This document shows, in pieces, positions 29,801 to 40,100 of a stretch of DNA of 64,000 bases. This DNA is from Prorocentrum cordatum (lineage: Eukaryota; Sar; Dinophyceae; Prorocentrales; Prorocentraceae), in contig CAUYUJ010018575.1 of NCBI GenBank assembly GCA_963575745.1, forward strand, positions 124,501 to 188,500, given 5' to 3'. Each line of letters starts with the position of its first letter. Positions within the stretch are counted from its first letter, which is position 1. The notes beneath the pieces are model-generated. The model made no database searches, was not told the origin of the DNA, and was given only the letters and a program-made list of their open reading frames with translations. The position numbers and the translations under genes are program-made.

Positions 29801-30896
29801 AGTGGTGGATACTAAGGCCCTGCTGGGGGTGCTCTTTGACTCCCGGCTCTCTTTCCGCCCCCTGCTTCGGGCTACGCTGGCCAAAGGTCATGAGCTGTTC
29901 GAGGCGCTGTTTTTCGCCGGCGGGTCTGGGGGCTTTGGTCTCCCAGTCCTGTGTGCCCAAGTGCCGTCGCGCGTGGAATCTGCCTTGCTCTACCCCTCCC
30001 CGTTCCTCTTCCTGGCCGAGCGGGCGCGTTTTTCACTCGATCATTTGCAAGCGTCCTGGGCACGGCGTTTGCTCGGATGCGCTATCGGCCCAGAATTGCC
30101 CGGCGCGGTTGTCGTAGCGCAGTGTGGGTGGCAGCTGCGCTTGGGCACTAAGATGCTTGAGCGTACGGTCCTCGCTCGCGCAAGGCTGCTCCTCCTGCCC
30201 GCCGAGCACCCGGGTGCCAGTATGCTGACAGTGGCCTCGGGCACGAGCTGCTCCACGTGGGCGAGCGCGGTCCGGGCGTGGATGTGCTCTCTGGACCCTC
30301 CCCTTCCTGACGTGGTGGAGTGGCCTTTCGCCGGACCTCCGGCGTGCGCCAAGGCGCGCGCTGATCCTGCAGCGCGTCGTCTGCTCCTCCGGAGCTACAA
30401 GTTTTATGTCGTCCGCCCTGCACTCCTTAAGCTGGATCTTCTCTCGTTCCAGCGGGCTACTGCAGATGCCCTGCCTGTCTTTCGTCTCCCGTTCTCGGCG
30501 TGGCTGTCCGGCCCGCCGGGAACGCACTGGAACCTTTTAGATTTGTCACTTGGCCCTGGCTCCTGGCTCCAGTTCCGCCTCTGGTCTGTGGTGCGAATGT
30601 CTGGATGCTGGCCTCTCCAGGTGCTGGGGGCCCCGCTCTGCGTTTCTACCCTGCCCCGTTGTGGGGCTTGTGGCGCGCGTGACGTAGATGTGTGGCATGC
30701 CCTCTTTTCCTGCTCAGCCTCGGCTGAACTTAGGTCCGCTCTGTGGTCTCGCCTCCCCTTGCCTCCTCCCTCCTGTCCTGCCCAGGTTTCTCAGTTTCTC
30801 TTCCACCAGTGCCGCCCGCCAGCGGAGCGCCGTGAGCATGTCCATTTTGTTGCCACGGCCGTGCTCTTGGCCATGACTGGTGCCATGCATCATTAG
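26898..30896 (+). CDS. LINE-A1 ORF2: endonuclease-fold and reverse transcriptase (1332 aa)
   Basis: The start MDSCGPECPAKPLRDLILRW aligns with LINE-A2 MFAGGGDAPLTPLRNLVNRW. Residues 125-360 resemble an exonuclease-endonuclease-phosphatase domain: LNPGRLGFLALG, SWGAVGIFVR, CACYPAPGGD, GDGNVHL, CIDLILAE and DSDHRLV (His355). The usual catalytic Glu motif is replaced by LPGARLPPG (about 161). RT motifs: DLQWAFD (Asp730), GGGTAQGRRFS (about 785), FVDDLTVA (Asp909, Asp910). Then GGFGLPVL and, near the C-terminus, a zinc-finger-like CGACGARDVDVWHALFSC. The frame is open throughout, so the protein could be made; it would copy element RNA at a nicked target. ORF1 of this copy is broken, so it would need help from another copy. 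Confidence 0.85.
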   Translation: MDSCGPECPAKPLRDLILRWLGTESRGLEMCALAKDCDALLATCPSLPPPLLLCCNGAAAPLAALVSALSSLLRREVAPSLARAGLRQQPRQVVSPYAGGIRLGDAVPSRPAEGPEPCSSVRLEVLNPGRLGFLALGTDVFLEWRLHAVAHVLSGSGADICVLPGARLPPGAVLPAGFPFSWLGPRSVSWGAVGIFVRTEIVSLLRPLPDLSSDRAQWFEFWGDAAPGAPTPGPSFVFCACYPAPGGDVATWSAIVSSVTEVRARHPGARVLICGDGNVHLSYVLQHPPGCACLHCRQSAQDRTIEAMITAAGFVACNPPVATHDSGTCIDLILAERHCLIPVTVAHASGVDSDHRLVSCSFPCAFRPPQLSGLCRVTWRTDGQWDDVLLAVAPVLAYLADAVESLIACEWLRPPWSGGGATKKQRRALLDAAAWARDVIYVLAGFAAGATKASAAAPVRPSRPPLDPDAYESQAAFKRAVAQAAWAERHLAFKRFSDLRTVSPGLAERFLSEFFRSRNPFEIALADPVDGHPLSVEEMLEALQTDMMDRVRNDFPCNPEEQRAQACAVSAIRSVGAGPASPGLALYSTTEVDAVLDSLKTTSSALRGCFASVRSAVPEGRRVTLALANLSRQCAITSTLWSSRQVTPLHKSGPRVVRSTLCLRPISISAVMTSVVDGLWTLRNAPLLQAYCGVAQQGGVGDPLSLLLALLLHAQLRCAQGLPTYWAVTDLQWAFDVASHPAMLLNAYEAGVRGHDWLLLDDFMSSDNQYIALRGHISSLFSLGGGTAQGRRFSVGVFNAQLKWLAEEVYRVLPGSCAAWVEPHLRRLCLALPVPDSPAACGPAPPAVGGDLEALAVEVASAAAAEQAPFPSAVRAMMRGALRLASEADRAYLMDRLGTGLLPPLQFVDDLTVATSSPGALRAIVSREPWSACSRYASRTRSMFNYKTGKTAAMVILDSPPPGDIGCPVVDTKALLGVLFDSRLSFRPLLRATLAKGHELFEALFFAGGSGGFGLPVLCAQVPSRVESALLYPSPFLFLAERARFSLDHLQASWARRLLGCAIGPELPGAVVVAQCGWQLRLGTKMLERTVLARARLLLLPAEHPGASMLTVASGTSCSTWASAVRAWMCSLDPPLPDVVEWPFAGPPACAKARADPAARRLLLRSYKFYVVRPALLKLDLLSFQRATADALPVFRLPFSAWLSGPPGTHWNLLDLSLGPGSWLQFRLWSVVRMSGCWPLQVLGAPLCVSTLPRCGACGARDVDVWHALFSCSASAELRSALWSRLPLPPPSCPAQVSQFLFHQCRPPAERREHVHFVATAVLLAMTGAMHH

Positions 30897-31500
30897 GCCC
30901 GGCCTGTTTGCGGGGCGCCTGGCGTGAGCCCCTGACCGGTGCTTGGGCAGGGGGGTGCCAGGCGTGGGTCGGCACCGTCGTGGCCTGCGCCCAGGGGGGG
31001 CGAGCGCGCAGGTCGTCTGTGGTCCGCGTGCGCGCGGTGGCAAAATGCGGCTTGGATCCTCTGCTACCCGCGCCGCGTGCGCGCGCTTCCCACCGTGCCT
31101 GCTTGCCTGTCCTGCTTCTCCTCTGCGTTTTCTCTGCCTCACAGTGGTGATGCGGCCCCTGCGGCCCGGTCTGCGTGCAAAATCCTGCCTTACTGTTGTG
31201 GTCCCATCGCACATTCTATCTTGTTGTATGCTTCCCAGCAGGTGTGTGAGGGTGTGCAGCTGCGTGCAAAAGTCCATGCGTTGTTCCTGCTTCACTGTCG
31301 TGATGCGGCCCTGCGGCCCGTACTGCGTGCAAGTGTCTGCCTCTCTGTTGTGTTGCGGCCCCTGCGGCCCGTGTTACGTCCTTTTTCCTGCCTCACAGTG
31401 GTGATGCGGCCCTTTGTGGTCCCAATGACCTCGTTAGATTTGACGGTATCGTCTCTCGCACATTCTATCTTGTTGTATGCTTCTCGGCATGTGTGTGTGG
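30897..31500 (+). repeat. LINE-A1 3' UTR with internal repeats
   Basis: Four imperfect copies of TGATGCGGCCCCTGCGGCCC followed by a GCGTGCAA-type block lie at 31147-31420. A direct repeat starting GCACATTCTATCTTGTTGTA occurs at 31208 and 31457. A related 3' UTR piece lies on the reverse strand at 20300-20480. Confidence 0.65.
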
Positions 31501-31689
31501 GTGTGCTTCTCGGCTTGGGTGTGTGTGTGTGCAGTGCAACTATGCCACGACGTCCCTTTGCGATCGTTGGGTCTGACTTTCCGTTTGGAGGAGCACGCTT
31601 CCCGTCTGACCTCTGGGGGGGGGGCTGTCGTCCAGTGCCCGCCTCTGTCAGGCAGATTTCGGCTGACCTGCGAGGGGGCTGTTGTCTCT

Positions 31690-31694
31690 GTCGT

Positions 31695-31760
<66 letters not shown>
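31690..31760. repeat. TCG trinucleotide tract 3
   Basis: Pure TCG/GTC run, same strand orientation as the tracts at 23.8 and 24.4 kb. Confidence 0.95.
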
Positions 31761-31763
<3 letters not shown>

Positions 31764-32057
31764 CTCTCCGTCGTCTCGTTGGTTTTTGTGTTGTCCCTTG
31801 TCTCGTCGCCGCTCTTGCGTGGTATGCACTCGGAGAAGGGGAGCAGCGGTGCGATGTTGCATGCTTGTTGTCCTCTCATTGTATCCATCTGTTTGCATCA
31901 TGTGGTGCCTGTTGTTTTGCTTGCACTTGTTGCTTCTCTTGCCCTGTTCTCTATCTGCTGGCCGCGCACGCGGGGCCGTCGCCCTAGCGTCTCCATTTGG
32001 CTGGGGGGGCCGCCCTCCTATTCGAGGGCAGGCGCCGTCGCCGAGGGGCGCCTTAGG
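31761..32057. other. Spacer, no gene recognised
   Basis: Mixed DNA between the TCG tract and the next repeat copy. Open frames here are Leu/Cys/Ser-rich and not credible. Confidence 0.45.
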
Positions 32058-32288
32058 GCGGGTGGGTCGGCGTGGGCTGCGAGCTCTCTTCTTTCTCAAG
32101 GGGGGCCTTACGAAGGGCGGTGAAAGACCCGACCCTAGACGGAGGCACCCTGCGCTCCGCCTCGCCCACTTCTCTCTGGGGGGGGGTGAGCCGGGGCGCC
32201 GCGGGGGTCCGCGGACCGGGCGCGCGCGGCGAGGGCGCGCGGCGGGCGTCCGGGCTGTGGCCGCCGCAGCGGAGGAAAAAAAAAAAAA
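32058..32288 (+). repeat. GGTGAAAGACCC-family repeat with an A13 tail
   Basis: GGCGGGTGGGTCGGCGTGGG...GGGCGGTGAAAGACCCGACCC...GGCACCCTGCGCTCC matches the reverse strand at 19490-19610. Like the 236-bp retroposon it is followed by a G/C-rich stretch, GCCGCAGCGG and an A run (32276-32288). It is probably an old retroposon related to the 54.2-kb element. Confidence 0.5.
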
Positions 32289-33439
32289 CGGTAGCTTGAT
32301 CTCTCTGTCGTTCCTGTTGTTGCTCCTCTGGCTGGCCTCGGCGCTGCGCGCGCGCCGGTTGTGGTGTCGGCCTTGTGTAGTAGGGCCAGCCAGTCGCCCT
32401 GGTGCAACCACGGGACACGTCCCAGGAGCTCCTGTCGACCCTCGGCGTCTGAGCGCGTGGGCCTCCTCAGCACGAGCCTTGAGGCGAGGAGGGACAGTGT
32501 CCATCCTGGTGGATTGTTGCTTGGTTGTCCTGGACGCCATCGGGGTACTTCCGCGCGCCGAGAGCGTGGCAAGTTTCGGCACTAATTTCCGAAAGTCGCG
32601 TTGGATCTCGATACCCCTACGCTGCCCAGAACTCCTCGGTGGGTCCGTCGCGCTGGTCTGGTCGGAGCTGCGCTGGCTCGGCCTTGTGGTCGATCTCCTG
32701 GGTGCTTGAGTTACTCTCCTGGAGTTGCTGTCGCCTCTTGGTCCCTGTGCTGCTCCGCCGCCGCCTCTTCCGGCGCCTCGTCCTCCCTGGCTTCCTCCTG
32801 GCAGCATTTCCCCCGCTGCCGTCTCCAGCGCCCCTAGCTCATCCAGCGTCCCCGTTCTCTGGGTCCAGCAGCGCGGCTGCCGCCAGCCTCGCCTGGTCGC
32901 GAAGCTCGTCGGTGCGCCGGTCCACTCCTCGTGCCAGAACGGCGCAGCCATATACCCCTCCCCTTCCCTGCGCACCACTGTCAGCGCGGGGCGGGGGCCC
33001 GCCTCAAGCATTTTTGGGGGTGTTTCCGCCGCCTCATTGCCCTCGTGGTCCTAGAGGCTCCTGGGCCGGGCTCCCTGTCGTCGCCGCCTCTTTCTCTTCG
33101 CTTTCCGGCGCCGCGCCGTCTGCGGGACGCGTTGTCGCTGCCTTCGCTCCCGCCAGCTATTCCTTTCGGACACCACCGACTGCCTCCTGCTGCTCCTCGT
33201 CTCCCTGGTGCTGGTCAGCTGTGCTGCTGGTCGCTGCACTGGCGGCGCCCTAGCGGCCACTCCCAGGGCTCAGCGGCGGACAGGCGAGGGCCGCCTTGGA
33301 ACTGACGGGGGCAACGGCGTGGCAGCTCCGTCGCACGCCCGGGAGATGGGGCCCGCAGGCGGGTGCGCGGCAGCACAGCCCCACCTCCCGTCCGGTTGCT
33401 TCTGGTCGCCGTCGCAGTGGTGATTAGTCCCCCAACAGC
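32289..33439. other. Spacer, no gene recognised
   Basis: Unassigned GC-rich DNA upstream of the family-B endonuclease fragment. It may be further decayed retroelement, but I could not match it to the family-B ORF by eye. Confidence 0.4.
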
Positions 33440-33444
33440 TGCTG

Positions 33445-33708
33445 CGGGACACAAATACCGTTGTCCACAACCCGCTGGACCGCAGAGTCTACGGCATCTC
33501 GCCGAACGGCGTCCCGCTGTGCTGCGACAGCACCATGGTGTCCCCCCTCCGCAGGGACGGCTGGCACCGGCCGCGCACCTTCGACACCGACGGCGCCGCG
33601 CTACTTGGGGCCGAAAGGCGCAAACGACGCAGGTACCACGAACTCACGACCGGCCAGTCAGGCCGCCTCATGGTCCTCTCCTGCGAGGTCGGAGGCAGGT
33701 GGGGCCGC

Positions 33709-33712
<4 letters not shown>
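33445..33712 (+). pseudogene. Endonuclease tail of an upstream LINE family B copy
   Basis: One frame reads LRDTNTVVHNPLDRRVYGIS, NGVPLCCDSTMVSPLRRDG, FDTDGAALLGAERRKRRRYH and LMVLSCEVGGRWGRE. These match, in order, the restriction-like endonuclease end of the complete family-B ORF (FLRDMNLPG...DGRRIEVVANGLP...IDACIVSPL...KRARRRKQTTYPEL...LLVAGAETGGRW). Nothing earlier of that copy is recognisable. The fragment runs into a CAG tract, as the complete copy runs into a CAC/GAC tract. Confidence 0.75.
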
Positions 33713-33744
<32 letters not shown>

Positions 33745-33790
33745 AAGCAGCAAAAGCAGCAGCAGCAGAAGCAGCAGCAGAAGCGGCAGC
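33713..33790. repeat. CAG trinucleotide tract
   Basis: CAG repeat with AAG/AAA interruptions, directly after the endonuclease fragment. It reads as poly-Gln in one frame. Confidence 0.9.
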
Positions 33791-34111
33791 CAGCAGGGCC
33801 CTCCGCCACCCCAGACGGCCATTCCAGCCGTCTGGCCGCCAGCCCTCCAGCCCCTTCCGAGGGAGGGGGCTGGCGTCAGCTGCAGCCCGTGCCCCCCAGG
33901 GGAAGAGCCCCATTCCCACGGTAGGACTCCCCTGGGGCCAGTTCCCCATCGGGGTTCGCGCGACTCCGCTGCGGTCCCCAGTGGCGCCCCGGCTTGCGCA
34001 GCAAGCCCACAGGAGCAACGCGACAACATTTTCGACAACAAGAAGCCGTACGACTCCCAACAGTGGCGCCGCAAGCAGCAGCACAACGACGACGACGACG
34101 ACGACCGAGAG

Positions 34112-37100
34112 ATGGTGCGGGCGGGGGTCGGCGAGGGCGCGCCGCTCGTGACCAGAGCGCACTTTCGCCACGGGCGCCGCGAGAGCAGGCAGCACCGCAG
34201 CGACCAGAGCGACAGCAGCCAGCACCCAACTGCGGCCACAGGCGGAGGAAAACTACGACGGCGACCAAGACAGCAACGAGCAGCACCACGACGGCGACCA
34301 TCAGCACCAGCAGCACCGCCACAGCCACGACGGCGCAAAACAACGGCAGCAGCACCACCGCCACGACAGCCACCAGCAGCACCACCGGCACCACGAGCAC
34401 CACCCAGCGCTGCACTGACCCAGACTCCCGGATTGACTTGGAGATCTCAGGAAGAACATATTCTTGGAGGGACTCTGAAGTCTCAGGGGGAGGTGAAGGG
34501 AGGAGCGCGCGAGGGCAGGGAGTCCCGTGGCGACCAGAGCGACGGCAGCCAGCACACAGCCACGGCAGCAGGCGGCGGCTCCCAACGACCGCGCACACGA
34601 CGAGAGCGACCACCACGACAGCGACCAGCAGCAACACCAACGCCACCGCCACGACAGCGCCCAACAGCAACACCACGACAGCGACCGGCAGCGCCGCCAC
34701 CAGCACCAGCACCAGTAGTGACACTGGCAGCACCTCCTGTACCACGACAGGAGCTGCGCACACCAGGGAGGGACCAGCGAGACGCGCTGTACGGCTACCG
34801 CGGACAGCGCGTGGGTGAGGCGAGCCACCCAGGGCCACCGCACAACGGCGCTGCCCCAGCCACGCCGCCGCGCGGACGCTCGCAAGCGGACCTGCCCGAG
34901 CCAGCGGGCGAGGTTTCGGGCGAATCTGCGCCCCGGCCGGCGGAAGCCGAGACTCCCCCTCGAGAGCTCTTCGGTTCGCCGGGCCGGTCTCTGTCGCCGC
35001 TGCCTGCCGGACAGAGCCACTTCAGCGCCGTGTTCGGACAGGCGCCTGCGGCCGAATGGGGCTTGTCTGGGCTGTTCGCGCCGCCGCGGGAGACAGCCGA
35101 ACGCGCGGCGGCGGAGGAGCAGCAACAGCCGCAGCAACCACAGCAGGGGCCGGACCCCCAGGAGCCGGAGCAGCCAGAGGCCAGCGAGGTTTGCTACATG
35201 TGCCAGGAGCCGCTCGACGACTCGAGGGTGCAATGGCCCGACTGCGGCCACGTCCCCCACTGCTTCCACGCAGCCTGCCTGGCCCGGTTTCGCCCTCTCC
35301 GCCGCGGACTCGCACACCTGCGGAACTCGGGCGGCGATTCCAGCCGGGTAGAGGACGCAGCGTGCCCGCTCTGCAACCACAGGTGGGGCGACGGCCCGAA
35401 CTCTGCCGCGCGGCTCGCGGAGCTGGCGGGCCACCTTGGGCGCGGCGGGGGGCTACCTTTCCGAGGGTGCCGCTGCCTGCCTTGCCGGGGAGTTGCAGGC
35501 GACCCGAGTTCCGACGAGGAGCGGGCCAACCGGTACCGATGGGGGGCCCCTCGTGCTGCCGGAGGGGCCGGCACCGCACGCGATCGCCATGTGCCCGCGC
35601 CACCCGGAGCGACCCTTGCGATGGCGGCACTCGCGCGGGCCAGATGGGCTGACGGGCAGCTGGGAATGCGCCGCCTGCGATGTCGCCCGCTCGGTAGCGA
35701 GGTCCCGCCGCCGCTGGGCGAGAGGCCGCCGCAGTGCCCTTGCGGCCAGCCAGGGCAGGTCGAGTGGGTCGCCCGGGCCAGCGGGGACGCCAGAGGGCCT
35801 TGGAGGTGGCAGGGAAACTGGCTCTGCGAAAGCTGCGCCGCCACAGCGCTGCCAGAGCCAGAGGCCGCACAGCCCGAACGGCCGCCAGAGACAGGAGCAG
35901 GAGGCGGGAGCCCGGACCCACCGGCGGCGGACGGCCCACGAACCCAGTTCAGCGGCTGGTCGCCTCCACGACACGCGGCAGAGACCAGCCGCTACCTCAA
36001 CTCCTGGATGTACGTGCCGCTCCTCCTGGACGCCGCGGGCCAGCTTGACGTGCAGGAAGCCGCCGCGTGGCGACAGCACCCTGCTGCACACTGGTGGGAG
36101 AACGCCGCGGCGTTCCTCCGAGAGAGGCCGCGCGCCGACGTGTCCGCCTTCCGCGCGGCGGGCCCCCTGCTGCCGGAGGCTCTCGGAGACGGGCTGCACG
36201 GGGACCAACTGGGGCTGCCAGCGGTGGTAGGGCTCCTTGCCGACGACAGAGGATACGTGCAGCCGATCGCCCAGGACATCGTGATGCAGATCTTCGGGGG
36301 GGTGGACTTCATCCGCGCTGTGGAGGTGCAGGCTGACGCCTACAGGGCATGGCTTGCGCGCGGGCTGCCTCCAAGACCCGCCCCGGCAGCAGGGCCTGGA
36401 GCACCGGGCCCGCCAGACGCGCGCGGAAGAGGCGCCGAGAAGGAGCTGCAGGCGGAGGGAGAGGGAGGCGCCGCACCAGGCAGAGGAGGGAGAGGCGCAA
36501 GAGGAGGCAGAGGGCGAAGAGGCGCTGGAGGAGGCAGAGGGGGCAGAGGCGCCCGAGGAGGCAGAGGGCGAGCAGGCGGCAGAGGAGACTTCAGCAGCGA
36601 CGACGACGACGACGAGAGCAGCGAGGAAGAGGGCAGCCACAGCCAGAGCGACAGCGCCTCCGACAGCGCTGGCCCCGCGCCGCCTGCGCCAGCGCCGCCG
36701 CCTGCGCCAGCGCTGCCGCGCAGTGGCGGAGGCGGGCGACGAAACCGGCGCCCGGCACAGTCTGCCTTCCCCGACGCCGCCTGGGCGCTTCTTGGCGCAG
36801 TGGACTTGGAGGCCGAACTGCGCCGGCGGGTGCCGTGCATCCGGGCGCCGGCTTTCCTCCGCGGCCGCCTTCGCCAACTCTACCACGCGGTCCTCGAGGA
36901 GGTCCTGCGCGCAGACGCCCTTCCTGGCGACGCCGACGGGCTGCAGAAGGTGAGGGCTTGGAAGCTCCTGGTCCTCATCTGGCGCATGCTGATGCGACGG
37001 ACCGCGAGCACTGGAGCGCCAGGGCGGCGAGAGCTCGAAGCGCGACTGGAGCAGTTCGAGGACGGCTCCTGGGAAGCGCTGCTGGCCCCAAGCCTGCAAG

Positions 37101-40100
37101 GGCAGCGGCCTCCGGGAGGAGCGCGCGGCGCTGGCGACGCCGAGGCGAGGCGCCAGCGCCTCCTGGAAGACGCGGTGGCGCTGGTCAGAGCAGGGGGCCT
37201 CAGCAAGGCGCGGCAGCTGCTCGCCTCACGCGGGCTGGCGCCGGGCACGGCGGAGACTTTGGCAGAACTGCGGGACCCCGCCCGGCGACCGCCGAGGCCC
37301 GCCGCCGACTTGCCGCCTGCCGCCCGAGCCTTCCAGCCGGCTCGGCCCGTCGAGCTTGACCGCCGCATCTGGACCGACTGCGTCCGCTCCGCCCCGAAAG
37401 GGTCTTCCAGCTCGCTGAGCGGAGCCAGCTTTGAATTGCTCAAGCTGGCCTTGGACGAAGACGAGACGCTCGAGCTGCAAGCTGCCGTGGCGGAGCGCTA
37501 CGCGCGGGCCGAGATCCCAGCGAGCGTTGCCCGCGCCCTGGGCACAGGCCGCATGACGGCGCTGCTGAAGGACAACGGCCGCGCGCGAGGCATTGTTGCA
37601 GGCGACGCCTTCCGCCGGCTCGTGGGCAAGGCCCTCTCCCGGCAGTATGGGTCCGAGATGGACGACGCCTGCGCGCCGTTCCAGTACGCGCTGTCGACGA
37701 GAGCGGGCACAGACAGCGCCGCCCACTTCCTCCGAGCGGCCACGGACTCCGACCCCGCGGCGACCATCGTCAGCATCGACGGCATTGGGGCCTTCGACCA
37801 CGTGCGCCGCGACCGCATGATCGAGAAGCTCCTCTCGCTGCCGGAGGCTTCTGCCATGGTCCCATTCGTCCTGCTCTCCTACGGCCAGCCGTCGACGTAC
37901 CTCTGGACAGACGATGCAGGAGTCGCGCACGAGGTGAGGCAGGGAGAAGGCGGAGAGCAAGGCGACCCGCTCATGCCGGCACTGTACTCCCTGGCTCAGC
38001 ATGGCGCCCTGGACAGAGCCCGCGCGCAGCTTCAGCCGGGCGAGACGCTGATCGCCTACTTGGACGACGTCTACATTGTCTGCAGACCAGAGCGCGCCAC
38101 AGAGGCTTTCCGCGTGGTTACCGCTGCCATGCGCGAGTGGGCAGGGATCGAGGCGAACCTCGGCAAGTGCCGCATGTGGAACCGGGGCGGCTTCGAACCA
38201 GCAGGGCATTTGTCGTTGGGTACAGACGTGTGGGTTGGCGGCGCCGGCACGCCTGAGGAGCACCGCGGCCTCAAGGTACTTGGCACGCCCCTGGGCACCG
38301 CGGCGTTCGCGGCCCGGCTGACGCAGCAGAGGACGGACGAGGAGCGCAGCTTCCTACAAGAACTCCCCAACCTGCCGGACCTTCAGTGCGCTTGGGCGCT
38401 CCTGCTGTACTGCGCGGTGCCGAGGTGCAACCACGTCCTGCGCACGCTGCCTCCGACGCTGTCGCGGTCCTACGCCGAGGCCCACGACCGCGGGCTGCAG
38501 GAGGCGCTGCACGACCTCCTCGACCTCGACCCCGCGCCAGCTGAAGCAGAGAGGCTCTCCCGAGTGAGCTCGCTGCCGCTCGGCCTCGGAGGCCTTGGAC
38601 TCAGATCAGCCGCTCGCGCGGCCGAGTGCGCGTACTGGGCGTCTTGGGCGGACGCGCTCCCCATGTTGCGACAAAGAAACCCTACAGCAGCAACGGAGCT
38701 CACCGCCACCCTCCTCGCCGGAACAGGCGCCGCAGCCTCGTGCCTCCAGGAAGCTGAGCGCGCGAGGGCTGCCGCCGCCCGCGACGGCTTTGCGACGCGC
38801 CCAACTTGGCAGGAGGTCTGGGACGGCGCGCGCCCTGAACAGACAGAGCCAGAGCCGGGCGAGTGGAAGCACGGATGGCAGTACCACGCCTCCGCAGCCC
38901 GAGAGCGGCGCTACAGGGAGGAGGTCGTTCTCCCGAGCCTCACAGACGACCAGCAGTGGATGCTCGACTCGCAGGGAGGCCGCTGCGGCGGACGGCACCT
39001 GGCCCTGATCCCCTCGACGCCAGAAAGCACGTTCACGCCTGAGCGCTTCCGGGCACTGCTCCAGAGACGGCTCCGCTTGCCGCTGGACGCCACGGCAAGC
39101 AGGTGCAACGGGCGCTCCTGCCAGGCCCACTTGGACGAGAGAGGCGACCACAGAGCAGCTTGCCCCCGCAGCGGACGCCTGCTGAAGCGCGGCGCTCCCA
39201 TCGAGCGGATGTGGGCCCGGGTGTGCCGGGAGGCAGGAGGCCGTGTCCGCACCAACGTGTTCCTGCGCGACATGAACCTCCCGGGCATTGCCGCCAACGA
39301 CGGGCGCCGCATCGAGGTGGTGGCCAACGGCCTCCCTGCCTACCACGGCAGGCAGCTCGCCATCGACGCCTGCATCGTATCCCCGCTGAGGGCCACCGGC
39401 AGGCCGATTGCGCGGAGGCTCCGCCCAGGACTCGCGCTGAAACGGGCGAGGCGCCGCAAGCAAACGACTTACCCTGAGCTGGTGGGCTCGCGGCGGGGCT
39501 ACCTGCTCGTAGCCGGAGCAGAGACGGGCGGCCGCTGGGACGAGGAGGCGTACAAGCTCCTCGTTACCCTGGCCCGCGCCCGGGCGAGGAGCGCGCCGGC
39601 GGCGCTGCGAGGATCGCTTGCGACCGCGCTGCTGCACAGGTGGAGCGGCATGTTGGTGTACGCCATCCACGACGCCCTGGCCGCGAGCCTGCTCGAGGAC
39701 GTGCCCTCTGAAACGCTAGCGACAGACGGGGAAATCCCTGGCGAGGGGACGTTCTGTCGGCGCTCCCCTGAGAGCACCGGCCCCCGCGTGGGGGCGCGCA
39801 CGGTCAGGGCGGGGCACAGCAGCTCGCAGGAACGCCGACAGCAGAGCTACTGTGAACAGCACCACAACCACCGCCACCACCACCAGCACAACTACGAACA
39901 GCACCTCCACCAGCACGACGACGACCACGACGACCAGGAGGAGGAGGAGAAGGACCACCACGACCAGCACCACCACGGCCAGCACCACCACGGCGACCAG
40001 CACCACGGCGACCAGCCCCACCACGGCGACCTGCACCACGACTACGCGCCACCACGGCGACCAGCACCACCACGCCCAGCACCACCACGACCAGGAGGAC

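Larger units (their letters stand above)
24232..31500 (+). mobile_element. LINE-A1, non-LTR retrotransposon with WW-domain ORF1
   Basis: The 5' side is set by TTCGTGGAGAGCGTGGGCGG (24232), shared with LINE-A2 on the opposite strand at about 52845, and by the CTGCTGTCCGGCCGCC block near 24568. It carries ORF1 (broken), ORF2 (apparently intact) and a 3' UTR with internal repeats to about 31500. The 3' end and target duplication were not found. Relative to LINE-A2, its 5' UTR holds about 270 extra bases including a TCG tract. Confidence 0.75.
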
